The position numbers were made by a program, and so were the translations under genes. From Streptomyces sp. S.PNR 29 (GTDB taxonomy: Bacteria > Actinomycetota > Actinomycetes > Streptomycetales > Streptomycetaceae), in contig NZ_JANUQM010000002.1 in assembly GCF_030386795.1 (NCBI RefSeq), positions 186,001-250,000 of the forward strand: a stretch of DNA of 64,000 nucleotides. Reading direction: 5' to 3'. Of the stretch, positions 54,451 through 62,518 are shown one piece after another. The notes beneath the pieces were generated by a model. It did no database searches and had not been told where the DNA came from. It worked only from the letters and a program-made list of their open reading frames with translations. The first letter of the stretch is position 1. Every line of letters begins with the position of its first letter.

Positions 54451-55938
54451 TCAGCCTTGCAGAACCGCTTGCATGACGCTGCGGGCGATCGGCGCTCCGA
54501 GGCTTCCGCCGGAAATGGCCTCGCGGGAGATGTCCATGTCTGTCGGGTCGATGAAGACCGCCACCGCCACGGACTTTCCCTTCGCGTTCTTGCCGTAGGA
54601 GACGAACCATCCGTAGGGAACCTGATCCGAGACGTTGACGCCCCGCTGCGCGGTTCCCGTCTTTCCGCCGACCGTGATTCCGTCGATCTGCGCGCGGCGT
54701 GCACTGCCCTCCCGGGCGGTGAATTCCATCATCTCCCGGACGCTTTGCGCCGTCTCCGCCGAAACCGACTCGCTCATGACGACGGGCTCCGTCTTCTCCA
54801 GCGCCGTGAGGTCCGGTCCGCGAACTTCGTCGACGATGTACGGCTGCATCAGCTTCCCGTCGTTGGCCAATGCGGCGGTCACCATGGCCATCTGCAGCGG
54901 AGTGGAGGTGAGACTGCCCTGGCCCATGCCGGTGAGCGCGGTGCCGGGCTTGTCGAGGTCGCTCGGGTACAGACTCTTCGTGCCCCTCAGGTCACCGAGT
55001 TCGGCCGAGTACACGTCCTCGTTGAAACCGAACTTCTCCGCCGTCTCCCGCATCTTCTCGGCACCGAGTTTGCTGGCCAGATCGAGGAAGACGTTGTTGC
55101 AGGAATACTGCATCGCGGTCTTCACGGAAGCCTTGTTGCAGACGCCGTCGCCGGCCTCGCTGCCGATCTTGTTGGTGGACTGGGGCAGTTGGTAGGGGGA
55201 GGGGGCGTTCGTCGGAGCGTCGATGTCCGTGACGATTCCGTTCTCCAGGGCCGCTGCCGCCGTGACGATCTTGAAGGTGGATCCTGGGGGGTAGGTCTCC
55301 CGCAACGGGCGGTTGGCCATGGGCTTGCGCTTGTCCTTGACGAGCGCCAGGTAGCGCTTCGACTCCTTGAACGTGTTGCCGGCGAACACGGAAGGGTCGT
55401 AGGACGGAGCCGACACCAGGGACAGCACCTTGCCGGTGCTGGGCTCCAGAGCCACCACGGCGCCGCGCGCGCCCTTGAGGTCGGTGAGGCCCTTGTAAGC
55501 GGCCTTCTGCGCTTTCGGGTCGATCGTGGTCAGCACGGAACCGGCGCGACGCCCCTTGCCCGACACGATGTCGGCGACACGCTGGAACGCAAGGCTGTCG
55601 TCCTGACCGCTGAGAATGCCGTCATAGGTGTTTTCCAGGAGCGTCATACCGTTGGACTGGGACGCGTAACCCGTTACCGGCGCATACATGGCCCCGTCCG
55701 CATAGGTGCGCTTCCACCTCAGCTCCGCACCGGGAACCTCCTGCGCGCCGGTGACGGGCTTGCCCCCGACCACGATGTCGCCACGAGGTGTGGCATACCG
55801 CTCGATGGCGACCCGCCGGTTCTCCGGGTCGGTGGCCAGATCATCGGCGTCTCCGAACTGAAGCCAGTTCGCCCGCAGGAGGAGAGCCAGCATCATCAGT
55901 CCGCAGAAGATCGCCACCCGCCTTGACGGCCGGTTCAT
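54451..55938 (-). CDS. PbpA-type class B penicillin-binding protein (extra copy)
   Basis: A 495-residue bitopic transpeptidase. An N-terminal helix (VAIFCGLMMLALLLRANWLQ) is followed by the dimerisation region with YATPRGDIVVGGKPVTG. The transpeptidase domain has the full motif set: ETYPPGSTFKIVTAAAAL (SxxK), MQYSCNNVFLDLA (SxN), and GGKTGTAQRG (KTG). It closely resembles the streptomycete PbpA/FtsI-like protein of the rodA-ftsW locus but stands alone, so it is an additional paralogue. ATG 55938 with GGGAGA upstream is preferred to an upstream ATG at 55959. It abuts the DUF664 remnant. Confidence 0.92.
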   Translation of the reverse strand: MNRPSRRVAIFCGLMMLALLLRANWLQFGDADDLATDPENRRVAIERYATPRGDIVVGGKPVTGAQEVPGAELRWKRTYADGAMYAPVTGYASQSNGMTLLENTYDGILSGQDDSLAFQRVADIVSGKGRRAGSVLTTIDPKAQKAAYKGLTDLKGARGAVVALEPSTGKVLSLVSAPSYDPSVFAGNTFKESKRYLALVKDKRKPMANRPLRETYPPGSTFKIVTAAAALENGIVTDIDAPTNAPSPYQLPQSTNKIGSEAGDGVCNKASVKTAMQYSCNNVFLDLASKLGAEKMRETAEKFGFNEDVYSAELGDLRGTKSLYPSDLDKPGTALTGMGQGSLTSTPLQMAMVTAALANDGKLMQPYIVDEVRGPDLTALEKTEPVVMSESVSAETAQSVREMMEFTAREGSARRAQIDGITVGGKTGTAQRGVNVSDQVPYGWFVSYGKNAKGKSVAVAVFIDPTDMDISREAISGGSLGAPIARSVMQAVLQG

Positions 55939-56037
55939 CGCGATCTCCCGGAAAGGCATATGTTGTTGTGCAGGAGCATGGCAGCACCCTAAACGATGGC
56001 CAACGCTTTCCCCTGCGTAGCTGAAATCTGTTTCAAG

Positions 56038-56883
56038 TCAATTCGCAGCGGAATCTCGCCACATAGGCGCGTCGAAAGTCACCGGGGTCTCGAAGGCCGC
56101 CCGGCGGGTGGCGCGGCGCAGGGCCTTGAGGACGGGGCGGCCCAGGGCGAGGGTCAGGACGACCGTGACCAGTGCGCGGCCCAGGTCCCAGCCGAGTGAG
56201 GTGGCCAGGCAGTAGGCGAGGAAGCGGGCCATGTTGGCGGGGAGCGGCGCCTGCGGGTCGAAGGCGACGGCCGAGGCGAGGGTGTTCATGAAGGGCCAGC
56301 CCGCGAGGTTCATCACGGTGCCGTAGGCGAAGGCGGCGAGGAAGCCGTAGACGGCGAGGAGGAGGAGTTCGGGACGGCCGCGCAGGCGGTCGGGGAAGGG
56401 AAGCAGGCCCGCGCCCATCGTGAACCAGCCCATCGCCAGCATCTGGAACGGCATCCACGGGCCCACCCCGCCCGTGAGCAGGGCGGACGCGAACATCGTG
56501 ACCGAGCCGAGCACGAAGCCGAACCCCGGGCCGAGAACCCGGCCGCTGAGCACCATCAGGAAGAACATCGGCTCGATGCCGGCGGTCCCCGCACCGATCG
56601 GACGGAGCGCGGCGCCCGTCGCGGCCAGCACACCGAGCATCGCGACCGCCTTGGGGCCGAGGCCCGTCTCCGAGATCGTGGCGGTGGCCACCGCGACCAG
56701 CAGCACCAGCAGGCCCGCGAAGAGCCACGGGGCGTCCTGCGCGTGCGCGCTCAGCCGCGAGGTGGGCGGGGCGAGAAACGGCCAGACGAAGCCGACCACG
56801 CCCACGGCACTGACCAGGGCGAGCGCGGCGACGGAACGGGGTCCCAGGCGGACGGCCCGGGCCTGGCGCTGAACGCCGTTCAC
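56038..56883 (-). CDS. ECF transporter S component
   Basis: A 281-residue membrane protein with about six helices. It begins MNGVQRQARAVRLGPRSVAA. ARVLGPGFGFVLGSVTMFAS is preceded by a Gly-rich segment (AALRPIGAGTAGIEPMFFLM), typical of S components for vitamins. QMLAMGWFTMGAGLLPFPDR and PLPANMARFLAYCLATSLGW follow. The vitamin or metal specificity is set by this protein; the cobalamin riboswitch upstream of the operon points to cobalamin or cobalt. The GTG overlaps the stop of the ATPase gene (GTGA), so translation is coupled. Confidence 0.85.
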   Translation of the reverse strand: MNGVQRQARAVRLGPRSVAALALVSAVGVVGFVWPFLAPPTSRLSAHAQDAPWLFAGLLVLLVAVATATISETGLGPKAVAMLGVLAATGAALRPIGAGTAGIEPMFFLMVLSGRVLGPGFGFVLGSVTMFASALLTGGVGPWMPFQMLAMGWFTMGAGLLPFPDRLRGRPELLLLAVYGFLAAFAYGTVMNLAGWPFMNTLASAVAFDPQAPLPANMARFLAYCLATSLGWDLGRALVTVVLTLALGRPVLKALRRATRRAAFETPVTFDAPMWRDSAAN

Positions 56884-58571
56884 GTGAGGACCTCCCGCAC
56901 CTGAGCCACCGTGAGCCACTTCTGCGGTGCCAGGATCTTGGCGACCTGGGGCGCGAAGGACGGGGACGAGACGACGACGTCGGCGGTCGGGCCGTCGGCG
57001 ATCACCTCGCCGTCGGCGAGCAGGACCACCCGGTGCGCGAGCTCGGCGGCCAGCTCCACGTCGTGGGTCGCCAGCACGGTCGCGTGGCCCTCGGCAGCCA
57101 GTCGGCGCAACACCCCGACCAGACGGGCCTTCGCCGCGTAGTCCAGGCCACGGGTCGGCTCGTCGAGCAGGAGGAGGGGCGGGCGGGCCGTCAGCACCAC
57201 GGCCAGGGCGAGGGTGAGGCGCTGGCCCTCGGACAGGTCGCGGGGGTGGGTGTCGTCGGCGACGCCGGGGAGGAGCGAGGTGAGCAGCGTCCGGCAGGTG
57301 CCGGGAGCCGCGGCCGCGTCCCGGTCGGCCGCCGCGCACTCGGCGGCGACCGTGTCCGCGTACAGCAGGTCGCGCGGCTCCTGCGGGACCAGGCCGACGC
57401 GGCGCACGAGATCGCGCGGGGGCGTGCGGTGGGGGACCGCGCCGCCGACGCGGACCGAACCGTCGGACGGTTCGACGAGCCCGACGAGCGCCGCGAGGAG
57501 GGTGGACTTGCCGGCGCCGTTGCGGCCCATCAGGGCGATGGTCTCGCCGGGGCCGACGGTGAGGTCGACGTGCCGGAGCGCCTGGACGCGGCCCCGGCGG
57601 ACGGCGAGGGAACGGACTTCGGCCGCGTACGGGGGAGTTGGGGCCGGCTTCGGGATGCGGCGGCGGCGCAGAGGCCGGCGGGAGGTGCGGATGGCCGGGG
57701 TGGTCGTGGCGTTGGTGGTCGGCTGCGGCGTGTCCGGGTCCGCTTCCCGGACGGCCGGAGCCAGCCGCTCCCGCAGGGGGGCCGCGCGACGCCGGGCGTC
57801 CCGGACCGTCAGCGGGAGCGGGGACCAGCCCGCCAGGCGGCCCAGGTCCACCACCGGCGGGTACACCGGGGAGGTGGCCATGACCTCAGCCGGGGTGCCG
57901 AGGACCGGTGCGGCGCCCGGGGACGGCAGGAGGACGACCTGGTCGGCGTACTGGACGACGCGTTCCAGGCGGTGTTCGGCCATCAGGACCGTCGTACCGA
58001 GGTCGTGGACCAGGCGCTGGAGCACCGCGAGGACCTCCTCCGCCGCGGCCGGGTCCAGGGCGGAGGTCGGCTCGTCGAGGACCAGCACGTGGGGGTGCGG
58101 GGTGAGGACGGAGCCGATGGCGACCCGCTGCCGCTGGCCGCCGGAGAGGGTGGCGAGGGGGCGGTCGCGCAGGCCGGCCAGGCCGAGCAGGTCGAGTGTC
58201 TCCTCGACGCGGCGGCGCATCACGTCCGGGGCGAGGCCCAGCGACTCCATGCCGTAGGCGAGCTCGTCCTCGACGGTGTCCGTCACGAAGTGGGAGAGCG
58301 GATCCTGGCCCACCGTGCCCACTACATCGGCGAGTTCACGCGGCTTGTGCGTGCGGGTGTCCCGGCCGGCCACCGTGACGCGGCCCCGCAGCGTGCCGCC
58401 GGTGAAGTGCGGCACGAGACCGCTGACCGCGCCGAGCACCGTGGACTTGCCGACCCCCGACGGGCCCACGAGCAGGACCAGTTCGCCCTCGGGAACCTCG
58501 AAGTCAACTCCTTGGACCGTGGGTTCGGCCGCCCCGTCGTACGTCACGGAGACATCCTCGAAGCGGATCAC
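56880..58571 (-). CDS. ECF transporter double ATPase (fused EcfA-EcfA')
   Basis: A 563-residue fusion of two ABC ATPase domains. Domain 1: Walker A GPSGVGKST, signature LSGGQRQR, Walker B VLVLDEPTSALD. A linker of Thr/Arg/Pro (about 300-340) follows. Domain 2: Walker A GRNGAGKST, signature LSEGQRLT (E in place of G), Walker B LLLLDEPTRGLD. Each hydrolyses ATP to drive uptake through the T component. The fused arrangement is the actinobacterial form. The GTG has AAGGAG upstream and overlaps the stop of the T component. Confidence 0.93.
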   Translation of the reverse strand: MIRFEDVSVTYDGAAEPTVQGVDFEVPEGELVLLVGPSGVGKSTVLGAVSGLVPHFTGGTLRGRVTVAGRDTRTHKPRELADVVGTVGQDPLSHFVTDTVEDELAYGMESLGLAPDVMRRRVEETLDLLGLAGLRDRPLATLSGGQRQRVAIGSVLTPHPHVLVLDEPTSALDPAAAEEVLAVLQRLVHDLGTTVLMAEHRLERVVQYADQVVLLPSPGAAPVLGTPAEVMATSPVYPPVVDLGRLAGWSPLPLTVRDARRRAAPLRERLAPAVREADPDTPQPTTNATTTPAIRTSRRPLRRRRIPKPAPTPPYAAEVRSLAVRRGRVQALRHVDLTVGPGETIALMGRNGAGKSTLLAALVGLVEPSDGSVRVGGAVPHRTPPRDLVRRVGLVPQEPRDLLYADTVAAECAAADRDAAAAPGTCRTLLTSLLPGVADDTHPRDLSEGQRLTLALAVVLTARPPLLLLDEPTRGLDYAAKARLVGVLRRLAAEGHATVLATHDVELAAELAHRVVLLADGEVIADGPTADVVVSSPSFAPQVAKILAPQKWLTVAQVREVLT

Positions 58572-59635
58572 GACGGCTCCTTGGGGACGACGAAGGCGGG
58601 GAGCAGGCCGAGGAGTACGGCCGCGGCGGGCCAGAGGGGGAGGGTGGGGGCGACGAGGGGGACGACCCCGGGGTGGAGGGCGGCCGGGGCGTGGGCCGCG
58701 GCGAGGGCGAGCAGGGCGGCCACCGTCGCGCCGGACGCGGTCACCAGCCAGGCGCGGGCGTCCCAGCGGTCCGGGCGGTAGCGGGTGCGCAGCGAGCGGC
58801 GACCGCCGAGGTGGAGGCCGGCCAGGGCGGCGGCGACGCCGGTGAGCAGGACCGGCAGGCCGTAGGTTCCGCCTTCGGCGGTGAGCAGTCCGTACGTTCC
58901 CGCGCAGACGCCGAGCAGACCGCCCAGCGTGAGGGCGGTGGTGGTACGGCGGACGGCGGCCGGGACCCGGGCGGTACGGCCGTAGCCGCGGGCGTCCATC
59001 GCGGCGGCGAGGGCGACGGACCGTTCCAGTGCGCCCTCCAGGACCGGGAGGCCGACCTGCAGCAGGCCCCGTACGCCCTTGTCGGGGCGGCCCCTGAGAC
59101 GGCGGGCGGCGCGCAGGCGCTGGACGTCGGCGATGAGGTGCGGGGCGAAGGTGAGGGCGACGACGACCGCGACACCCGTCTCGTACAGGGCGCCCGGGAG
59201 GGACTTGAGGAGGCGGGCCGGGTTCGCGAGGGCGTTCGCCGCGCCGACGCAGATCAGGAGCGTGGCCAGTCTCAGGCCGTCGTAGAGCGCGAAGGTGAGC
59301 GCCTCGGCGGTGATCTCGCCGCCCAGGCGGATGCCCTGGGCCCAGCGGGGGAGGGGGACTTCGGGGAGGGTGACGATCACGTGTGTGCCGGGGATGGGGG
59401 AGCCGAGGGCGGCGGCGAAGAAGAGGCGTATGAGGAGGACGGCGAGGGCGAGTCGGAGGAAGGCGGAGTAGGAGCGGGCCCAGGGGGTGTCGGGGCGGTG
59501 GGTTGCCACGACGTACGCCGAGACCGCGATGAGGAGGGCGAGAAGGAGGGGGTTGGTGGTGCGGGTGGCCGCGGTGCCCAGGGCCAGGGCCCAGAGCCAC
59601 CAGGCGCCGGGGTGGAGACGGGCCTGGTCACGCAC
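58568..59635 (-). CDS. ECF transporter T component (EcfT/CbiQ)
   Basis: A 355-residue membrane protein of the CbiQ/EcfT family. Helices include WWLWALALGTAATRTTNPLL and LRLALAVLLIRLFFAAALGS. Between the membrane parts are the two coupling-helix motifs with A-R-G: VQRLRAARRLRGRPDKGVRG, and SVALAAAMDARGYGRTARVP. These contact the ATPases. It bridges ATPase and S component. The GTG at 59635 overlaps the SCO2322-like gene by eight bases. Further helices at the end (AAAVLLGLLPAFVVPKEPS) are longer than in most T components. Confidence 0.9.
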   Translation of the reverse strand: MRDQARLHPGAWWLWALALGTAATRTTNPLLLALLIAVSAYVVATHRPDTPWARSYSAFLRLALAVLLIRLFFAAALGSPIPGTHVIVTLPEVPLPRWAQGIRLGGEITAEALTFALYDGLRLATLLICVGAANALANPARLLKSLPGALYETGVAVVVALTFAPHLIADVQRLRAARRLRGRPDKGVRGLLQVGLPVLEGALERSVALAAAMDARGYGRTARVPAAVRRTTTALTLGGLLGVCAGTYGLLTAEGGTYGLPVLLTGVAAALAGLHLGGRRSLRTRYRPDRWDARAWLVTASGATVAALLALAAAHAPAALHPGVVPLVAPTLPLWPAAAVLLGLLPAFVVPKEPS

Positions 59636-60248
59636 GACGCCGTGCCTGCCACACCGCCGCACCGCCCAGTACCGCCACCACCCCGATCCCGGTGAGCAGG
59701 CCCACTGACGGGCCGTCACCGGCGTTCCCCTCCGGCTTGGACTCCACCTCCGTCACCTGCTCACCGCACCCCTTCCTCGGGTAGCCCGCGATCGAGCACA
59801 ACAGGGCGTTGGTGTCGTACCTCAGGGGTTTGGCGACCGCCGCCAGCGCCTGGGCCGTCGTCGCGTCCCGGGGGATCACCGCACAGGCCGTCCGGCCCCG
59901 GGGCGGGGTCTCACCCGGCGGCGCGTCCGCCGTCGTACCGAAGTCGAGGACCAAGGCCACCCGCTTGCTGCCGTCCCGCGTCGGCGTCCTGGCGCAGATG
60001 GACGCGAAGGACGCCGTACCGCGCGGTCGCGTCGCGTCGGCGGAGTTCTCGCTCAGCGCGAAGCGGAAGCCCTGGACGTCGCCGTCGGCGGGGCGGGTGG
60101 CCGACGGGCCCTGGGTGGCGTACGTCCAGTGGTCGCCGTCGCGTTCCCAGAACGACCAGTAGCGGTAGTCGGCGGCTCGCGCCTGACCCGTGCCGGACAG
60201 CAGCAGGAACGCCGACAGGAGCAGGGCCGCGGCACGGCGGGTGGTCAC
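59628..60248 (-). CDS. SCO2322-family secreted, membrane-anchored protein
   Basis: A 206-residue exported protein. TTRRAAALLLSAFLLLSGTG is a signal peptide. The mature part carries DYRYWSFWERDGDHWTYATQ, FRFALSENSADATRPRGTAS and TACAVIPRDATTAQALAAVA. Four Cys probably form disulfides. A C-terminal helix (SVGLLTGIGVVAVLGGAAVW) with a basic end anchors it. It matches the family named after S. coelicolor SCO2322, known only from this ECF locus; the function is unknown. The GTG overlaps the preceding stop (GTGA). Likely a surface partner of the transporter. Confidence 0.85.
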   Translation of the reverse strand: MTTRRAAALLLSAFLLLSGTGQARAADYRYWSFWERDGDHWTYATQGPSATRPADGDVQGFRFALSENSADATRPRGTASFASICARTPTRDGSKRVALVLDFGTTADAPPGETPPRGRTACAVIPRDATTAQALAAVAKPLRYDTNALLCSIAGYPRKGCGEQVTEVESKPEGNAGDGPSVGLLTGIGVVAVLGGAAVWQARRRA

Positions 60249-61435
60249 GGCTGCCGCCTCCGGCCGCTGAGCAGGAAGCCGATGCCGATGCCGGCGACGA
60301 GGCAGGCGCCGACGAACCACCAGACCTCGTAGGTGGGGTTGTTGGTCGCCTCGTCCCGGGCACTTCCCTGATACGGCGTGGACTTCGGGGCGCGCCCGGT
60401 GGCGTTGAGCAGCTCGACGAGGTCCCCGCCGCCGAAGTCGGTCGGGTCGACGCCCGTGGCGTGGGCGGCGAAGATCAGCTGGGCGTACGCGGCGGGGCCG
60501 TTCTGCTGCGCCCACTTCGCGGAGTTCCGCTCCAGCCACCGCCAGGCCTTGGCCGCCTGGCCGGCGCCGCCCTGTGCGGCGAGCGCGACGACGGCGTCGG
60601 CGGTGTTGCCGTGGTCGGGCCGGTCGGCGGAGCCGGCCAGGGCGGACGTGAGGTGGCCGTTCTTCGCGAGGGCGTCCGCGAGGTAGGAGGCGCCGTTGGC
60701 GGCGGCCTGCCGCGGGGTGAGGTCGCCGTCGGCACAGTCGGCGGGCGCCTTCTTGCCGGGCGCGGCCGCCAGGCCCTTGCCGAGCGCGCCCACCACGGCC
60801 GCCGCCGTCGCGTCCGCGTTGGCGGCCAACGTGCCCTTCTTGTCCGGCTGGAAGGCGAACCCACCGCCCTCGTCGCAGGGCAGGGCGAGCTTCAGCAGGG
60901 CGTCGTACGGCGACTTGCCGCCCTTGCGTACGTCGTCCGGCCGCTCACCCACCGCCGTCAGCGCGCCGATCACGACGGACGTCGAGTTGGCGTCGCTCGC
61001 GCCGCCGGGGGCGTAGCCCCAGCCGCCGTCCGCGTTCTGCACGGACTTCAGCCAGTCGACGGCCTTGCCGGTGGCGGCGTCGTGGCCGCCGAGGGCGGCG
61101 AGGGCCTGGACGGCGGCGGACGTCTGGTTCGTGTCGACCATCACCTTGGCGTCGCACGCCTCGCCCGGGTCGGCGCGGAAGGGAGCGAACGCGCCGTTCG
61201 CACACTGCTGGCCCAGCAGCCACTCGACGGCCCGGTCGGCGGGCTTCACGCCCACCGTGTCCTGCGCCAGCAGGGCGAGGGACTGACGCCAGACACCGTC
61301 GTACGTGGGGTCCTTGGTGCCGTACAGGCCGGAGGGCGTCGACGGCGACGGCGAGGGGGCGGCGACGGCGGGCGCGGCGGAGCCGAGCATGACGGCGGTG
61401 GCGGCCAGGGCCGCGGCGCTGCGGCTGAGTCTCAT
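60245..61435 (-). CDS. Secreted alpha/alpha-toroid (prenyltransferase/squalene-oxidase repeat) protein
   Basis: A 396-residue exported protein anchored by a C-terminal helix (WWFVGACLVAGIGIGFLLSG) with a basic end. The signal peptide is RLSRSAAALAATAVMLGSAA. The body is a helical toroid with repeats such as RAVEWLLGQQCANGAFAPFR, KAVDWLKSVQNADGGWGYAP, ALPCDEGGGFAFQP and AKAWRWLERNSAKWAQQNGP. Such alpha/alpha barrels occur in terpene cyclases and also in the cobalamin carriers transcobalamin and intrinsic factor, which share the fold. It lies first in an ECF operon under a cobalamin riboswitch, so a cobalamin-capture role is plausible but inferred. ATG 61435. Confidence 0.83.
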   Translation of the reverse strand: MRLSRSAAALAATAVMLGSAAPAVAAPSPSPSTPSGLYGTKDPTYDGVWRQSLALLAQDTVGVKPADRAVEWLLGQQCANGAFAPFRADPGEACDAKVMVDTNQTSAAVQALAALGGHDAATGKAVDWLKSVQNADGGWGYAPGGASDANSTSVVIGALTAVGERPDDVRKGGKSPYDALLKLALPCDEGGGFAFQPDKKGTLAANADATAAAVVGALGKGLAAAPGKKAPADCADGDLTPRQAAANGASYLADALAKNGHLTSALAGSADRPDHGNTADAVVALAAQGGAGQAAKAWRWLERNSAKWAQQNGPAAYAQLIFAAHATGVDPTDFGGGDLVELLNATGRAPKSTPYQGSARDEATNNPTYEVWWFVGACLVAGIGIGFLLSGRRRQP

Positions 61436-61479
61436 GATCGGCGGGTGCCTCTCCCTGCGGGGAGCCGGACAGCACGGGG

Positions 61480-61692
61480 CACCCACCCCCGGGCGGCTCG
61501 GCTCCGTATACCTCGACGGTGCCGTGCGGCGGCGGGCTTGCCGGCGCACGTGAGCCGGTTCACGAATCCGTGCGGGGCGATCCGGCTCACCGCCCTTTGC
61601 CCGGGCGGTTCACGGTTGCGGGCCAGCGCCGGAATTGCACCGGCTTCCCCCCGTACGGGTGTGATGACGACCCGGCCACTGTACCTGCCACC
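61480..61692 (-). promoter_or_regulatory. Cobalamin (B12) riboswitch
   Basis: On the minus strand the leader contains GGGAAGCCGGTGCAATTCCG, the conserved B12-box sequence, followed by GCGCTGGCCCGCAACCGTG, and later GGTGAGCCGGAT. The 5' side opens near GGTGGCAGGTACAGTGGCCG. Downstream of the aptamer GGGTGCC (61484-61478) can pair perfectly with GGCACCC (61449-61443), which adjoins the GGAGAGG ribosome site, suggesting control of translation. It precedes the toroid gene and the ECF operon. The boundaries are approximate. Confidence 0.85.
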
Positions 61693-61768
61693 CGTTGCCG
61701 CCGGTGCGGCCGCTCTTTAGTCTTGCGACGCTCAACCTCTTGATCTGGTCATGCCGGAAGGACAACGT

Positions 61769-62518
61769 GTGAGCGGGAACTTAGTGCGGGGATTCGCGGT
61801 GGCCTCGGCCACGGCGGTCACTACTGTCGGCGCCGTCGCGGGAGTTGCCCAGAGCAGCTCCGGCCACTCGGTGAACGACGCCGAAACGACGGCGAGCGAC
61901 TCGACCCTCCTCGCGGACTTACCCGCAGGGCAGCAGGTCCAGGTGCAGACGGCCTCCCTGGCCGAGCAGGCCGACGCGCAGGCCGTCGCAGCGGACAACA
62001 GCGCGAGGAGAACCGCGGCGGAGGCGGCCCGCGAACAGGCCGCGAAGGACGCGATCGCCAAGCAGAAGGCGGCCCAGCAGAAGGCGGCCCGGCAGAAGGC
62101 CCAGCAGAAGGCCCGGGAGAAGGCCCGGCAGGACGCCGAGGAGCGCGAGCAGGCCCAGCAGAAGGCCGGTGGTTCGTCGAGTTCCCCGGCGGCGGGCGCC
62201 GTCAGCCTCGCGCCGCAGTCCTCGTACACCGCTGCCCAGGTCCAGGCCATCGCGCGGCAGATCGTGCCCGGCGATCAGTTCCAGTGCTTCAGCAACATCG
62301 TGGACCACGAGTCCGGCTGGAACTACAAGGCGGTCAATCCCTCTTCCGGGGCCTACGGTCTCGTGCAGGCCTATCCCGGTTCCAAGATGGCGTCTGCCGG
62401 AGCCGACTGGCGGACCAATCCGGCCACGCAGATCAAGTGGGGCCTGAACTACATGAACGACCGCTATGGCAGCCCCTGCGACGCCTGGGCGTTCTGGCAG
62501 GCCAACGGCTCCTACTGA
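61769..62518 (+). CDS. Secreted lytic-transglycosylase-like protein
   Basis: A 249-residue exported cell-wall enzyme. It has a signal peptide (LVRGFAVASATAVTTVGAVA) and then a long Ala/Gln/Lys-rich coiled coil, for example AAKDAIAKQKAAQQKAARQK (about 85-140), reaching across the wall. The C-terminal domain QCFSNIVDHESGWNYKAVNP has the catalytic Glu, then SSGAYGLVQAYPGSKMASAG, of the SLT/resuscitation-factor-like fold. It likely cleaves glycan strands. The GTG at 61769 is used because GGAAGGA precedes it by six bases; an ATG at 61751 lies within that site. Convergent with the MBL gene (7-bp overlap). Confidence 0.88.
   Translation: MSGNLVRGFAVASATAVTTVGAVAGVAQSSSGHSVNDAETTASDSTLLADLPAGQQVQVQTASLAEQADAQAVAADNSARRTAAEAAREQAAKDAIAKQKAAQQKAARQKAQQKAREKARQDAEEREQAQQKAGGSSSSPAAGAVSLAPQSSYTAAQVQAIARQIVPGDQFQCFSNIVDHESGWNYKAVNPSSGAYGLVQAYPGSKMASAGADWRTNPATQIKWGLNYMNDRYGSPCDAWAFWQANGSY

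Noticed and set aside
54451..55938. Possibility that the PBP gene is carried by an insertion sequence
   Set aside because: No transposase, terminal inverted repeats or target duplication are visible at its borders; only a truncated neighbour suggests rearrangement.
61693..61768. A ydaO-type (c-di-AMP) riboswitch before the transglycosylase gene
   Set aside because: This class often precedes resuscitation-factor genes in actinobacteria, but its conserved segments are absent; only a short promoter region lies here.
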